Origin: CAZICM01 sp964537685
GTDB lineage: Bacteria; Myxococcota_A; Polyangia; Polyangiales; Polyangiaceae
Assembly (NCBI GenBank): GCA_964537685.1
Contig: CAZICM010000044.1
Location: 1-64,000, forward strand
Direction of reading: 5' to 3'
Length of the DNA: 64,000 bases
Under the pieces are notes generated by a model that was given only the letters and a program-made list of their open reading frames with translations, searched no databases and was not told the origin of the DNA. A program made the translations under genes and the position numbers. Positions 8,011 through 16,717 of this stretch are shown one piece after another; within the stretch, counting starts at the first letter, position 1; each line of letters opens with the position of its first letter.

Positions 8011-8526
8011 ATGAATCGTTCACTCGCAGGCCGGAAGACATTGTGGTGCGCCGCGCTGATACCGGCGGTGCTGGGAGGCTGCGTTCCAAGCTCGCTTCCG
8101 CCGAGCACCGCGCATCGTTTGGTGGGCCGGCAGGCTCCGGGATTTTCAAGAACGGCGACATCCTCGCGTGAAGTTTCGGTGCCCTCGGAGGGGCGCACAA
8201 GAGTCACGGTGCTGGATTTTTGGGCATCTTGGTGCGGGCCCTGCCGGAGCTCGATGCCTGTGCTCGACGATTTTTATCAATCGTATAAGCGCGACGGGGT
8301 GCTGGTGATCGGCGTAAGCGTGGACGCGACGGAAGGCGAAGCGGAGCTCGCGGCGCGCAGCATGGGAACCGGATTTCCCATTGTGGTCGATGCAGGATTG
8401 GCTTCTGCCTACGGTGTTTCGCGCATTCCGCTGACATTCGTAGTCGACAAACACGGAACCGTGCGCTGGGCGGGGCGAGATCCTTCCGATGCCAAACAAG
8501 CGGCGCTGTTTTTGTTGAATGAGTGA
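8011..8526 (+). CDS. TlpA-like thioredoxin-fold lipoprotein
   Basis: The 171-residue protein has a lipoprotein signal (AVLGGC), then a thioredoxin/AhpC-TSA fold with active site FWASWCGPCRSSMPVLDDF (Cys pair in WCGPC near residue 73). The conserved cis-Pro occurs in SRIPLTFVVDKHG. It is a periplasmic, membrane-anchored disulfide oxidoreductase of the TlpA/ResA group, plausibly a reductant for cytochrome c cysteines or other envelope proteins. The window's cytochrome c maturation genes lie 13 kb away, so a link is only inference. It is tightly spaced after yggS and before rarA. Confidence 0.9.
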   Translation: MNRSLAGRKTLWCAALIPAVLGGCVPSSLPPSTAHRLVGRQAPGFSRTATSSREVSVPSEGRTRVTVLDFWASWCGPCRSSMPVLDDFYQSYKRDGVLVIGVSVDATEGEAELAARSMGTGFPIVVDAGLASAYGVSRIPLTFVVDKHGTVRWAGRDPSDAKQAALFLLNE

Positions 8527-8566
8527 GTGAGATCCGATGCGCAAACCCGCCCGCGGAGCGCCTGAG

Positions 8567-9901
8567 ATGGATCGGCCGACTTTGTTTGAAGCCGCGGCGC
8601 GAAAAGATCCGGCGCATCGCGCTTCGGTGCCGCTCGCCGAACGAATGAGACCCACGGAGCTCGGCGATGTGGTGGGTCAAGATCATCTGCTCGGTGCGGA
8701 TCAGTTGCTTTCGAGGGCAATTGAAGCCGATCGGGTGCCTTCGATGATTTTGTGGGGGCCGCCCGGCTCGGGCAAAACGACGCTGGCGAGGGTCATCGCC
8801 GAAAGGACGTCCGCGCGTTTTGTGCCTTTTAATGCGGTATTGGGCGGTGTTCCCGAACTGAGACGCATTCTCGATGAAGCCCGGGCGGCCCGCGCCTACG
8901 AAGGCCGGCGCACGATTTTATTTGTCGATGAAATTCATCGTTTTAACAAGGCGCAGCAGGATGCCTTTTTGCCTCATGTGGAAGACGGTTCGATCACGCT
9001 CATCGGCGCGACAACCGAAAACCCTTCCTTTGCGGTGAATGCGCCGCTGCTTTCGCGCTGCAAGGTCTTTCGTCTGAATGGCCTGCAAAAAGAGGCTATT
9101 TTAACGCTTTTGATGCGGGCTCTACAGGCGCCTGAAGGCTTTGGCGGCAATCTCGAAGCCGACAACGACGCCTTGGAAGCCATTGCGGCGCTGTCTCAAG
9201 GCGATGCCCGAAAGGCTTTGCTTTCGCTGGAAATCGCCGCCGACGAAGCCAAACGCAGACAGCTTAGGCGCATCGATACATCGCTCTTGCTCGGCAGCGC
9301 CGAACATAAAACCTTGCTCTACGACAAGACAGGCGAAGAGCACTACAACGTCATCAGCGCCTTTATCAAATCGATGCGCGGCTCCGATCCAGACGCTTCT
9401 ATTTACTGGATGATGCGGATGATCGAAGCGGGGGACGATCCGCTGTTTTTGCTTCGCCGGATGATCATTTTCGCGAGCGAGGACATTGGCAATGCCGATC
9501 CCCGCGCGCTGGAGATTGCCGTATCGGCGGATGCTGCATTCCGGAGGCTGGGCATGCCTGAAGGGATGTACGCGCTTTCGCAGGCTTGTTTGTATTTGGC
9601 GACGGCGCCCAAATCCAATGCCTGCAACGTGGCCTGGCACAAGGCGAAAGAGATGGTGGATGCGCATGGAGCGCTGCCTGTGCCGATGAAATTGCGCAAC
9701 GCCGTTTCGGCGCTGATGAAGCACGAAGGATATGGGCAGGGTTATCGCTATGCCCACGATGAAGAGGGCGGTGTTGCGCTGGGCGAGGCGTATTTGCCAG
9801 AAGCCTTGGAAGGCTCTCGTTTTTACGAGCCGGCCGAGCGGGGATACGAGCGGACCATCGGCGAGCGGCTGGCCTGGCTGAGAGGGCAGAAGAAGAGCTA
9901 A
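8567..9901 (+). CDS. rarA: replication-associated recombination protein A (AAA+ ATPase)
   Basis: A clamp-loader-like AAA+ ATPase of 444 residues. It has PLAERMRPTELGDVVGQDHLLG at the start, Walker A GPPGSGKTTLAR, Walker B FVDEIHRFNKAQQDAFLPHVE, the sensor GATTENPSF, and the family-specific C-terminal region (YWMMRMIEAGDDPLFLLRRM, IIFASEDIGNADP, MPEGMYALSQACLYLATAPKSNA). RarA/MgsA acts at stalled replication forks together with SSB and RecA. The ATG at 8567 has GGAG at a good distance and matches the usual N-terminus. An ATG at 8537 in the same frame would add ten residues. It ends just before a CotH lipoprotein gene. Confidence 0.95.
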   Translation: MDRPTLFEAAARKDPAHRASVPLAERMRPTELGDVVGQDHLLGADQLLSRAIEADRVPSMILWGPPGSGKTTLARVIAERTSARFVPFNAVLGGVPELRRILDEARAARAYEGRRTILFVDEIHRFNKAQQDAFLPHVEDGSITLIGATTENPSFAVNAPLLSRCKVFRLNGLQKEAILTLLMRALQAPEGFGGNLEADNDALEAIAALSQGDARKALLSLEIAADEAKRRQLRRIDTSLLLGSAEHKTLLYDKTGEEHYNVISAFIKSMRGSDPDASIYWMMRMIEAGDDPLFLLRRMIIFASEDIGNADPRALEIAVSADAAFRRLGMPEGMYALSQACLYLATAPKSNACNVAWHKAKEMVDAHGALPVPMKLRNAVSALMKHEGYGQGYRYAHDEEGGVALGEAYLPEALEGSRFYEPAERGYERTIGERLAWLRGQKKS

Positions 9902-9923
9902 AAACGGCGTAGTCTCATTGGCT

Positions 9924-11984
9924 ATGCGCGCTTTGCTCTTGGCTTTGGGATGTGCGGGGACGCTTGGGCTTGTGGCGGCTGGATGTTCGGAGGCTTCGCT
10001 TGGGCTTGAACCTGTGCCCGGCCGCGAGCCGGACGCGATGGATGCCGGAAGCGATGCGGCGCAGATGCCCGATGCCGAAATGCCTGATGCCGCGCCTCAA
10101 GGACCTTCCGCGCGGGTGATTCAAGTATCGCCTTGGCCTGGGCGCGGCGTTCAAATCGCGGTTGAGCTTTCGCCTGCCGGGATGGGCGCCGATTTGCCCA
10201 AAGCGTCGCTGATCGGACCCAATGGCCAAAGCATTGAAGCGCTGGTTCAGCGGCCCTCGCCCGAGCCTGGAATGACGGCTCTCTTGATCGTGCCTGCACT
10301 GGATCCTTCGGCGCATGCCCAGCGTTTAGCGGCGGCCAAAGCGCTGATCGAAGGCTTGCCTGCCGAAGAGACGGTTCTTGTGTTTATTGCGCGGGATACA
10401 CCGGTGCTTCTGGCCGATCGCTCGGCCGATCGGGCTCATGCGCTCCAGCGGCTCGCGGAGATTGTTCCCGAAGGCGGATGGAACGCTTCGGCGCTGCTCT
10501 CGGGGACGAGGGCCCAATTGGCCGATTGCGGCGTAAAAGCAGGCTTTTTATCGCTATACCGAAGCCTGGTGGTCGTGGGCGAAAACGCTTCGGACGATCC
10601 GGCCTTGGTGGTCGATCCCATTCAAACGTTTTCGCTGAATGCGGATATGGCGCCGGATCAGGCTGCCTCGGATGTACTCGCTCAGATGAAGGCCAGGCGG
10701 GATTCGATCGTGCGCATCGGCGCCTGCGCGGGTCTCGATGAAGATGCGCCATTCACATTAAAACTAGGCGAAACCAGCACGCTTCTCGATGCGCCCGCGC
10801 CTATCGAACATCTGCTCAACCAGCCCTGCCAAGCCGAGGAAGCGAGCTTTGACGACTACCCTTATCCCTATCAAATCGACCTAGCGTTCAGCCCCGATGA
10901 ACGTGTGATTTACGACGATCGGATCGCCCAGAACAGCGACGAACCCTTTAGGACATCGCTTAAACTCGGCCATGGAACGCTGATTGGCACGGAAGCGCAT
11001 CTGCATGGACAAGGCTCATTGTTCTGCGAACGCAAGAGCCTAACGATTCACATGGATGGCAAGAGCCGCCGCCTCATGCCAGGCGTGATGGACGATCATT
11101 TTTTCTTGGTCTCGATGTGCCTCGATGAGCGCTATTTCGGCCAGGTGTACGGCGATCGCCTGCTTTCATCGCTTGGGTTATTTCCGGCGCGGGTGCGCTA
11201 TGTGCGGCTTAAAATCGACGGCCAAAATCAAGGCGTTTATCTGATGGTCGAGCGGCCCGAAGATGCGGTGAGGCAGAACCTGGCGAGCCTATTTAGCGTT
11301 ATCCGAAGGCGTTATGATTCGCAGGGCGAGCCCGCCGAAGTAAAACATCCAGAAGATCCGGTGCTGATGAGCCAAGCGCTCTCGGCTTACGACGAACTGG
11401 CCTCTATTGCGCTGAATGCACCTGCAAGCGATATCGAAAAAGAACTGGATGCCCGGCTCGATCTCGATGGCTATCTGCGCTGGCTTGCAGCGTACAGCGT
11501 GCTCAAAAATGGGGATTTTATCGATGAAGCGTTCTTCTACGCCTCGGCGGAAAACGGAGCGCTCTTTCACCGGGTGATGGGCTGGGATTTGGACGACCTC
11601 AACGAGCCTTGTCACAACGGCGGGTTCGATGCGATCAGCGACACCTGCTCGTTGACCTATTGCGCCGAAGCCCAGCTCGATCAGGCACTGATTCGATCGC
11701 CCGAGGTGTACCAGCGCTATCTTCAGGCGCTTTCACACGTTCTCGCCGTGCTCACGCCCGAAAAGCTTCAAAATACGATGAACGACGTGAAAAACGAGCT
11801 GTTTCAAATTGTGAGCGACGACGAAACCTGCGCGGCCCTTGTCGAGATGGTGAGCGAAAATCCCGCGGCGGTGAAGGTCGGCGCGGCCCAAGCCGATATT
11901 TCGGCGCACATGAAGGCAATGCTCACCTCGGTGCTGGCCAGAAGAAGCGCCGTGGAAAATGGCTTGGGGATGTGTGTGCCCTAG
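9924..11984 (+). CDS. CotH-like kinase-domain lipoprotein
   Basis: A 686-residue secreted lipoprotein (signal GLVAAGC). The first 270 residues have an Asp/Ala/Pro-rich linker and an apparent VWA-like or Ig-like part. The second half resembles the CotH family: acceptor strand FRTSLKLGHGTLIG, then YVRLKIDGQNQGVYLMVERPE (around residue 425) and, near residue 552, GWDLDDLNEPCHNG, where the acidic pair is typical of CotH. CotH proteins are atypical protein kinases first known from spore coats, and secreted versions are common in myxobacteria. The substrate is unknown. The start is ATG 9924; a TTG two codons upstream is possible. It converges with a TPR gene, with the stop codons adjoining. Confidence 0.85.
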   Translation: MRALLLALGCAGTLGLVAAGCSEASLGLEPVPGREPDAMDAGSDAAQMPDAEMPDAAPQGPSARVIQVSPWPGRGVQIAVELSPAGMGADLPKASLIGPNGQSIEALVQRPSPEPGMTALLIVPALDPSAHAQRLAAAKALIEGLPAEETVLVFIARDTPVLLADRSADRAHALQRLAEIVPEGGWNASALLSGTRAQLADCGVKAGFLSLYRSLVVVGENASDDPALVVDPIQTFSLNADMAPDQAASDVLAQMKARRDSIVRIGACAGLDEDAPFTLKLGETSTLLDAPAPIEHLLNQPCQAEEASFDDYPYPYQIDLAFSPDERVIYDDRIAQNSDEPFRTSLKLGHGTLIGTEAHLHGQGSLFCERKSLTIHMDGKSRRLMPGVMDDHFFLVSMCLDERYFGQVYGDRLLSSLGLFPARVRYVRLKIDGQNQGVYLMVERPEDAVRQNLASLFSVIRRRYDSQGEPAEVKHPEDPVLMSQALSAYDELASIALNAPASDIEKELDARLDLDGYLRWLAAYSVLKNGDFIDEAFFYASAENGALFHRVMGWDLDDLNEPCHNGGFDAISDTCSLTYCAEAQLDQALIRSPEVYQRYLQALSHVLAVLTPEKLQNTMNDVKNELFQIVSDDETCAALVEMVSENPAAVKVGAAQADISAHMKAMLTSVLARRSAVENGLGMCVP

Positions 11985-12305
11985 CTATTCAGAAGGCGCC
12001 GAAGCCAGCGCGCCCATCAATTCCGAAAGCGCATGATTGTCGCCCTTGGCGCGCGCCGCCTCGACACCCGCGCCCAGCCATTCCCGCCCTGCTTTCACCT
12101 GACCGCGCTGAATCAGCATCGTTCCGCACATCAAGTACATCGGCACATACGCGGGCTCCATCGCGCGCAGTTTGGTGAAGGTGTCCAGCGCTTCTTCAAA
12201 GCGCTCAAGCCCCGAATATTCCAGCGCAAGCCCATACCAAGCGAAGGGATCTTTGGAGCCTGAGGCCACCATTTTTTCAAGCACGGCCAAGCGTTTGCTG
12301 CTCAT
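11985..12305 (-). CDS. small TPR-repeat protein
   Basis: The 106-residue protein has helical repeats of TPR type: KDPFAWYGLALEYSGLERFEEALDTF (first repeat), then AYVPMYLMCGTMLIQRGQVKAGREWL (second), and a final helix. It probably mediates protein contacts in the cytoplasm, since there is no signal peptide. The open frame extends upstream into hpt, but the ATG at 12305 (MSSKRLAVLEKM) is the natural start. It follows hpt on the same strand with a gap of only 14 bases, so it is probably cotranscribed. The partner is unknown. Confidence 0.82.
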   Translation of the reverse strand: MSSKRLAVLEKMVASGSKDPFAWYGLALEYSGLERFEEALDTFTKLRAMEPAYVPMYLMCGTMLIQRGQVKAGREWLGAGVEAARAKGDNHALSELMGALASAPSE

Positions 12306-12319
12306 GGTTTGACCTAAAA

Positions 12320-12847
12320 CTACTTTGCTTCGACGACGCCAATAAAAGGAATATTGCGGTATTTCTCGGCCCAATCGAGCCCGTAGCCCACCACGAAGCG
12401 ATCGGGAATGGTGAAGCCCAAGTAGGAAATCGGCACTTCGACTTTGGTGCGCGCGGGCTTGTGAAGCAGCGAGCACACCTTCACGCTCGCGGGTTTTCTC
12501 GTTCGGAACAGCTCCAGCAAATGGGCGATCGTCAAGCCTGTGTCGACAATGTCCTCCACCAGCAAAATATCGTCGCCTTCGATGGGCTTCGATAAATCCT
12601 GGGTGATCTGCACCACACCGCTTGAACTCGTTCCCTCGCCATAGCTGCGCACACCTAAAAACTCGATGCGCAGCGGCAAATCGATGGAGCGCGCCAAATC
12701 GGACAGAAATACAAAACTGCCCTTGAGCACGCCCACCAAGACCAGCCTCCGGCCTTCGTAGTCTTTGGCAATTTGCTCACCCAGCTCCCGCACCCGCGCT
12801 GCAATTTGTTCCGCCGAAAGGAGCGTCGTCACATTGGTGTGTTGCAT
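12320..12847 (-). CDS. hpt: hypoxanthine phosphoribosyltransferase
   Basis: A 175-residue type I phosphoribosyltransferase. It has VLVGVLKGSFVFLSDLAR near the N-terminus, the PRPP-binding loop ILLVEDIVDTGLTIAHLL, KPARTKVEVPISYLGF and the C-terminal IPDRFVVGYGLDWAEKYRNIPFIGV, where Asp-Trp/Phe select 6-oxopurines. It salvages hypoxanthine and guanine. The first in-frame codons upstream reach into the divergent gene, so I start at the ATG at 12847, which gives the usual family length. Only about 35 bases separate it from the thioesterase start on the other strand, so divergent promoters must overlap the coding ends. Confidence 0.96.
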   Translation of the reverse strand: MQHTNVTTLLSAEQIAARVRELGEQIAKDYEGRRLVLVGVLKGSFVFLSDLARSIDLPLRIEFLGVRSYGEGTSSSGVVQITQDLSKPIEGDDILLVEDIVDTGLTIAHLLELFRTRKPASVKVCSLLHKPARTKVEVPISYLGFTIPDRFVVGYGLDWAEKYRNIPFIGVVEAK

Positions 12848-12882
12848 GCGCGCGGCCCTACCATCACCGTGCCCGCGAATAA

Positions 12883-13308
12883 ATGAGCAAAGCGTCCGCC
12901 CAACATCCGCTGACTTCCCACTTCCGCCTTCAGGTCCGCTTCTGTGAAACCGATCTGATGGGCATCGTTCATCACGCAAACTATCTCGTGTACTTCGAGG
13001 CCGGCCGCGTGGATTGGCTGCATAAACGGGGCATCGCCTATGAAGATTGGGCTAAGCGCGGCATTCATCTTCCCGTCGTGGAAACCAAGCTGCGCTATCG
13101 CAAAGCGGCGCGCTTCGATGAGCATTTGATTGTGGAATCGACGGTGGCCGAGCTTCACCGCGCAACCGTTCGCTTTTCGTACCGCATTCACCGCGGCACC
13201 GATCTTTTATGCGAAGGCGAGACACTGCTGGCGTGTGTGGGGCCCAATCTCACGCCGATGCGCATTCCGGCCGATATCGCCGAAGTCTTCCGAAGCCCCG
13301 AGCATTAG
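12883..13308 (+). CDS. acyl-CoA thioesterase, 4-hydroxybenzoyl-CoA thioesterase/YbgC type
   Basis: A single hot-dog domain of 141 residues. The signature RFCETDLMGIVHHANYLVYFEAGRVDWL contains the catalytic Asp followed by the long central helix of this family (RVRYxETDxxGxVHHxxYLxxFE). It hydrolyses acyl-CoA thioesters. YbgC members work with the Tol-Pal system, but no tol genes lie here, so the substrate is open. The start ATG is at 12883. Its end overlaps the end of the convergent lipoprotein gene by four bases. Confidence 0.92.
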   Translation: MSKASAQHPLTSHFRLQVRFCETDLMGIVHHANYLVYFEAGRVDWLHKRGIAYEDWAKRGIHLPVVETKLRYRKAARFDEHLIVESTVAELHRATVRFSYRIHRGTDLLCEGETLLACVGPNLTPMRIPADIAEVFRSPEH

Positions 13309-14660
13309 GGCGCGCTGCCATCCGCACCGGCGTCGCGCTCGGCCGCGCCGTGAACAATTTTTGCAGGAAAATCAATAACTTGCGCCGGTATTACCCGCTC
13401 GCCCAAGAAGGTTCTCCACTGCACGCTGTAACGGCCGCGCTGTGTGCCAATAAAGTAGCGTTCCTTGCCCGGCCCGACGGCTCCCACCGGCACCCCGTCG
13501 ACCAGCAAATACAGAAGCATATCGCCCCAATTCGCCGCGATAAAACCTTCGCCCGGCGCTTGAGGATCGCCGTTGCCCGGAGCCGTCAGTGCCGATGTCC
13601 GGAAGGCTTTCAGCTCCTCGCGCGTCAGAAAAATTCCATCCGGCGCAACAGGCAAACCCGTCGCTACATAAGGCACGCCCGGAGGCGGCATCAGCATCTC
13701 ATTGGCCGTTAAATCAGCCCGTTTATTGAGGCTCAGCACCTCAAGGGCAAGGCTGCCACCGCCCGTCCACGCATAGTTTGCAAACAGAGGCACTTCGCCC
13801 GCTTGGCACACCGGACTCTTTGGATCGATGCCCGCAAGCTCCAAAAACGAACGGCACAAAAGCGTCCCGCCTTCACCCGCGTCGCTCACTTTGCCCATCT
13901 CGAGCTTTACCGTTGCAATGCTCGAGGACAGCTCGAGTTTGCGCGTGGCCATGCCCAAGCGTTTGCCGTCGCCTTGAGGCTTCACCGTTCCCGCCGAAAG
14001 CGGCGTCACATCCACCCGAAGCTCGCCCAAAGCCGTCCGCAGCGCCCCGGGCGGAATCACCCGGAATCCCCCAAAACTAGGCCATAAAAGCAAGTGCCCA
14101 TAGCGGTCGGCGCGGGCCCTGATTTCCGTGCGCATCGCAAAAGGAAGCGCGCGCGAGGCAAATTCGATGCGCATCCTTCCGGTGTCCGCCAGATCGATCT
14201 TCCAGGTGAGCGAGGTGTGCTTTTGCGCCTCTTTAATGCCTTCCGAAGACACTTCGGGGGCCTTGGGCGGCTGGGGCACATCCTTCCACCGGAACGCCAT
14301 TTCCAAGCTCACACCGGATAAATCCTTGGGCGGAGGAGGAGGCTCGGGAGCCAGCGCCATATCACCGCGCAAGGTCTCGGGCGGCGGAGGACCGGCATCG
14401 GGCAAAATGAGACGCCCCGCCGAATCCGCCAAAATGCCTTGAAAACCCGCATCGGCAACCGGTTCGGGAGGCCCTGCATCGGCAGCGGGCTCGGGCGCCT
14501 CCGATATTAGCGGCGCGGGCAAAATGCTCGCATTCGGACTCGTTCCAGCATCCGGATCGGCATTGTCAGCCCCCGGTTTCTTGCTGTTTGACCCATTGCA
14601 GGCAGCCGCAAACGAAAGCGCCAGCGCGGCAGCCGAAACAAAACCAATCCAGCGCTTCAT
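13305..14660 (-). CDS. large lipoprotein of unknown function
   Basis: The 451-residue protein has a lipoprotein signal (LALSFAAAC), an Asp/Ala/Pro-rich linker to about residue 130, then a mixed alpha/beta part without recognised catalytic residues. The last 80 residues (ANWGDMLLYLLVDGVPVGAVG... YSVQWRTFLGERVIPAQVIDF) resemble a PEGA-like beta domain. The start ATG overlaps the stop of the upstream HAD gene (14657-14660), so the two are translationally coupled. I do not recognise a specific family. A cell-envelope surface or anchoring role is inferred from the lipid anchor only. Confidence 0.8.
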   Translation of the reverse strand: MKRWIGFVSAAALALSFAAACNGSNSKKPGADNADPDAGTSPNASILPAPLISEAPEPAADAGPPEPVADAGFQGILADSAGRLILPDAGPPPPETLRGDMALAPEPPPPPKDLSGVSLEMAFRWKDVPQPPKAPEVSSEGIKEAQKHTSLTWKIDLADTGRMRIEFASRALPFAMRTEIRARADRYGHLLLWPSFGGFRVIPPGALRTALGELRVDVTPLSAGTVKPQGDGKRLGMATRKLELSSSIATVKLEMGKVSDAGEGGTLLCRSFLELAGIDPKSPVCQAGEVPLFANYAWTGGGSLALEVLSLNKRADLTANEMLMPPPGVPYVATGLPVAPDGIFLTREELKAFRTSALTAPGNGDPQAPGEGFIAANWGDMLLYLLVDGVPVGAVGPGKERYFIGTQRGRYSVQWRTFLGERVIPAQVIDFPAKIVHGAAERDAGADGSAP

Positions 14661-15418
14661 GATGACAACAACTCAAAGGTTCCAATCACATGCGCGCGCG
14701 AATCCAGGGGCGGAGGATCGGGCGCGCATTGGGTATCCAAATAAAAAGCCGTGCACGAAGGATATTCATCGAGAAACAAATTGCAGTTGGCCGATTCGTT
14801 ATCGAACACCGCAATCACCTCGCCGATACGCCTGAATTCAGGCGCCACGCTTCGCTTAAATTCGGTATCGGGAATCTCAAAAGCGGGCTTGGTGACGAGC
14901 TCGGTGCCCACCACACCAATCGGAAAACCCAAATCGCGCAGGCTGGCAAAAGAACCCAGCGCCATATTCGGCAAATCGCGCCCCGTAAAATACACAACCG
15001 TCGCGCCCGCCTTGTAACACGCCCGCACATAATCGCGGGCTCCCCGCACCTCCACATCGTGCTTGATGTGTTCATCCGCAAAAAAACGCTCTTTCCAATA
15101 GGCCAAGCCCGCCTGATGCAGCTCGCGCCGGCTCACCCCCAAATGCTGGAGGTTTTCGATAAAACCATAACCAATTTGACTTGGCGTCGCGCGCCTGCAC
15201 GCCTCCGCGGCCTCGGGATGCGAGTGTTTCCACTCCTCGGCGAGCTCACGAATAATCGCCGCCACGCGCGGCCGGTTATCCATCAGCGTTCCGTCGAGAT
15301 CGAACACGATCACGGGCGGGCCGAGCACCGTGCGCTCCGAGGCTCGTTTGAGCAGCTCGCGCAATACCCGGTCTTGTTCGGCAAGCAGCATTCGGCGATT
15401 CGAAAAAGGCGTGTTCAC
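14657..15418 (-). CDS. HAD-superfamily phosphatase
   Basis: A 253-residue HAD hydrolase. Motif I is VIVFDLDGTLMDN, with nucleophile Asp and acid Asp. Motif II is VVYFTGRDLPNMA, the Lys of motif III is in LVTKPAFEIPDTEFKR, and motif IV is IAVFDNESANCNLF. The cap is helical and inserted after motif I. A polyol or nucleotide phosphatase is possible and the substrate is unknown. The start is a GTG at 15418. The stop overlaps the ATG of the downstream lipoprotein. Confidence 0.88.
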   Translation of the reverse strand: MNTPFSNRRMLLAEQDRVLRELLKRASERTVLGPPVIVFDLDGTLMDNRPRVAAIIRELAEEWKHSHPEAAEACRRATPSQIGYGFIENLQHLGVSRRELHQAGLAYWKERFFADEHIKHDVEVRGARDYVRACYKAGATVVYFTGRDLPNMALGSFASLRDLGFPIGVVGTELVTKPAFEIPDTEFKRSVAPEFRRIGEVIAVFDNESANCNLFLDEYPSCTAFYLDTQCAPDPPPLDSRAHVIGTFELLSS

Positions 15419-15575
15419 TTGGCTTGCACGCTATCGCAAAGATGCCTCGCTTTGAAAGACCGGCTCTTTTACAGCCTCGAGGTGCGCTCTTATCCTACAT
15501 TGTTGGCCATGTGCGCACATTGGATCTAGGGTAGAGATTAAGTGGATGGCACATGGACCATTCGCCTGGAGATCT

Positions 15576-15968
15576 ATGCAAAAGCGCCTTGGAGCGGCCA
15601 TGCTTGTGGCCATGGCATTGCCCATTACAACCGGATGTGAAAAGACCCCTAAAGACAAGCTGCAAGGCCGATGGCTTGGGGAAGGGGTTGAACATCTTCC
15701 CGAGGTTCAATCGGGCAAGGCATTGGGGTGGGTGAAAGGTACAGCCTTTGAATTCTCTGGGGGCAAAGTAACGGTAACGATCCCGGCGGAGAGTCCGCGG
15801 ACAGGGACCTTTAAGATTGCGAAGGTTGAAGGGGATCGGGTGGTGGTGAGCTTTCTTCGGGAAGAAGGAGGCAAAGACGAGGCGACTTTTAGATTTGTGG
15901 GAGAGAACAGTTTACGCTGGGAGCTTGGGTCTGGGCGCGAAGTGGTGCTGACGCGAGCGGTGAATTAA
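15576..15968 (+). CDS. small lipoprotein, lipocalin-like beta protein
   Basis: The 130-residue product starts MQKRLGAAMLVAMALPITTGC, a lipoprotein signal, followed by repeated beta strands (LQGRWLGEGVE, AFEFSGGKVTVTI, RTGTFKIAKVEGDRVVVSF, EATFRFVGENSLRWEL). This looks like a small beta-barrel or lipocalin-like domain of the kind used for general envelope binding. The frame is open upstream, but ATG 15576 matches the signal. It converges with a Cys-rich lipoprotein gene and overlaps its end by four bases. The function is unknown. Confidence 0.8.
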   Translation: MQKRLGAAMLVAMALPITTGCEKTPKDKLQGRWLGEGVEHLPEVQSGKALGWVKGTAFEFSGGKVTVTIPAESPRTGTFKIAKVEGDRVVVSFLREEGGKDEATFRFVGENSLRWELGSGREVVLTRAVN

Positions 15969-16708
15969 AGGGTGCATTCCCCCACCCCCGGCGGATCGCG
16001 ATTAAAATGCACACAAACGCCTTCGCCTGGCTGACACGATGGCTCGCCCCCTCCTTCCACGGCCTTGCACAGTCTTCGGCAGGCGCCTTCCACACATAAA
16101 AAGCCGCCTTTGCAAGGACATGGCTGTCCAGACGCTCCCGTCCCCTCGGGTAAACAGGAAACGGCTCCGGTTGGATCGACAATCTGACAGGTGGTGCCCA
16201 CTTCAGTACACGAGGCGGGTACAAGCGGATCGCATATGCCAATCGGATAACAGAGCATTGCTCCCGTGTTGATCACATTGCCCGTGCTGCCTTTGTAGAC
16301 GACCGGCCTAAAACAATGCTCGTTTTCGGAAGCGCAACCCGTCCAGTCGCCTCCACAGCAGAGTTTTCGGCAGCTTCCCGCGGCGCATGCATAGCCGGGC
16401 TGGCATTCCGACGAGAGCGCGCAGGCAGCGCCCGATGCGGCATTTCCTGCGGGTTGGCATTGGGGCACGACCGCATCATTCGCCATCAATACGGGTGTGC
16501 ACGTTTGGCCCGTGCAGCCTGCCCCGCTTTGGTAGTTGCAGGCTCCAACAGGACAGGCCAGCTCGCCGTTGGGCGGAACAGGTACTTCGCCTCCTCCATC
16601 GAGAATGACCGTTGGTTCTTCCTGCGGCTGTTGGACCGTGCCTTCCCCTTCGCAGGCCATCAAACCCAAGAAGCCCAACACCAACCCATGATTTGCTCTG
16701 GCACGCAT
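15965..16708 (-). CDS. Cys-rich lipoprotein (Dickkopf-like repeats)
   Basis: The 247-residue lipoprotein (signal LGLMAC) has a Cys-rich mature part with many Cx(3-8)C units: SECQPGYACAAGSCRKLCCGG, CPCKGGFLCVEGACRRLC and similar. These EGF/Dickkopf-like spacings imply many disulfides and a secreted, surface-exposed protein, a form typical of myxobacterial outer-surface proteins. It is 9 bases downstream of the large carboxypeptidase-regulatory protein on the same strand. A second protein of the same kind is at 51726. The function is unknown. Confidence 0.82.
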   Translation of the reverse strand: MRARANHGLVLGFLGLMACEGEGTVQQPQEEPTVILDGGGEVPVPPNGELACPVGACNYQSGAGCTGQTCTPVLMANDAVVPQCQPAGNAASGAACALSSECQPGYACAAGSCRKLCCGGDWTGCASENEHCFRPVVYKGSTGNVINTGAMLCYPIGICDPLVPASCTEVGTTCQIVDPTGAVSCLPEGTGASGQPCPCKGGFLCVEGACRRLCKAVEGGGEPSCQPGEGVCVHFNRDPPGVGECTL

Positions 16709-16717
16709 GATCGCAGC

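Noticed and set aside
14690..15529. Open frame of 279 codons antisense to the HAD phosphatase
   Set aside because: No motif, Arg- and His-rich; the HAD frame has all four catalytic motifs.
16690..16712. TGGCACGCATGATCGC looks like a sigma-54 promoter
   Set aside because: The -12 element is not TTGC and the site overlaps a start codon. A match by chance is more likely.
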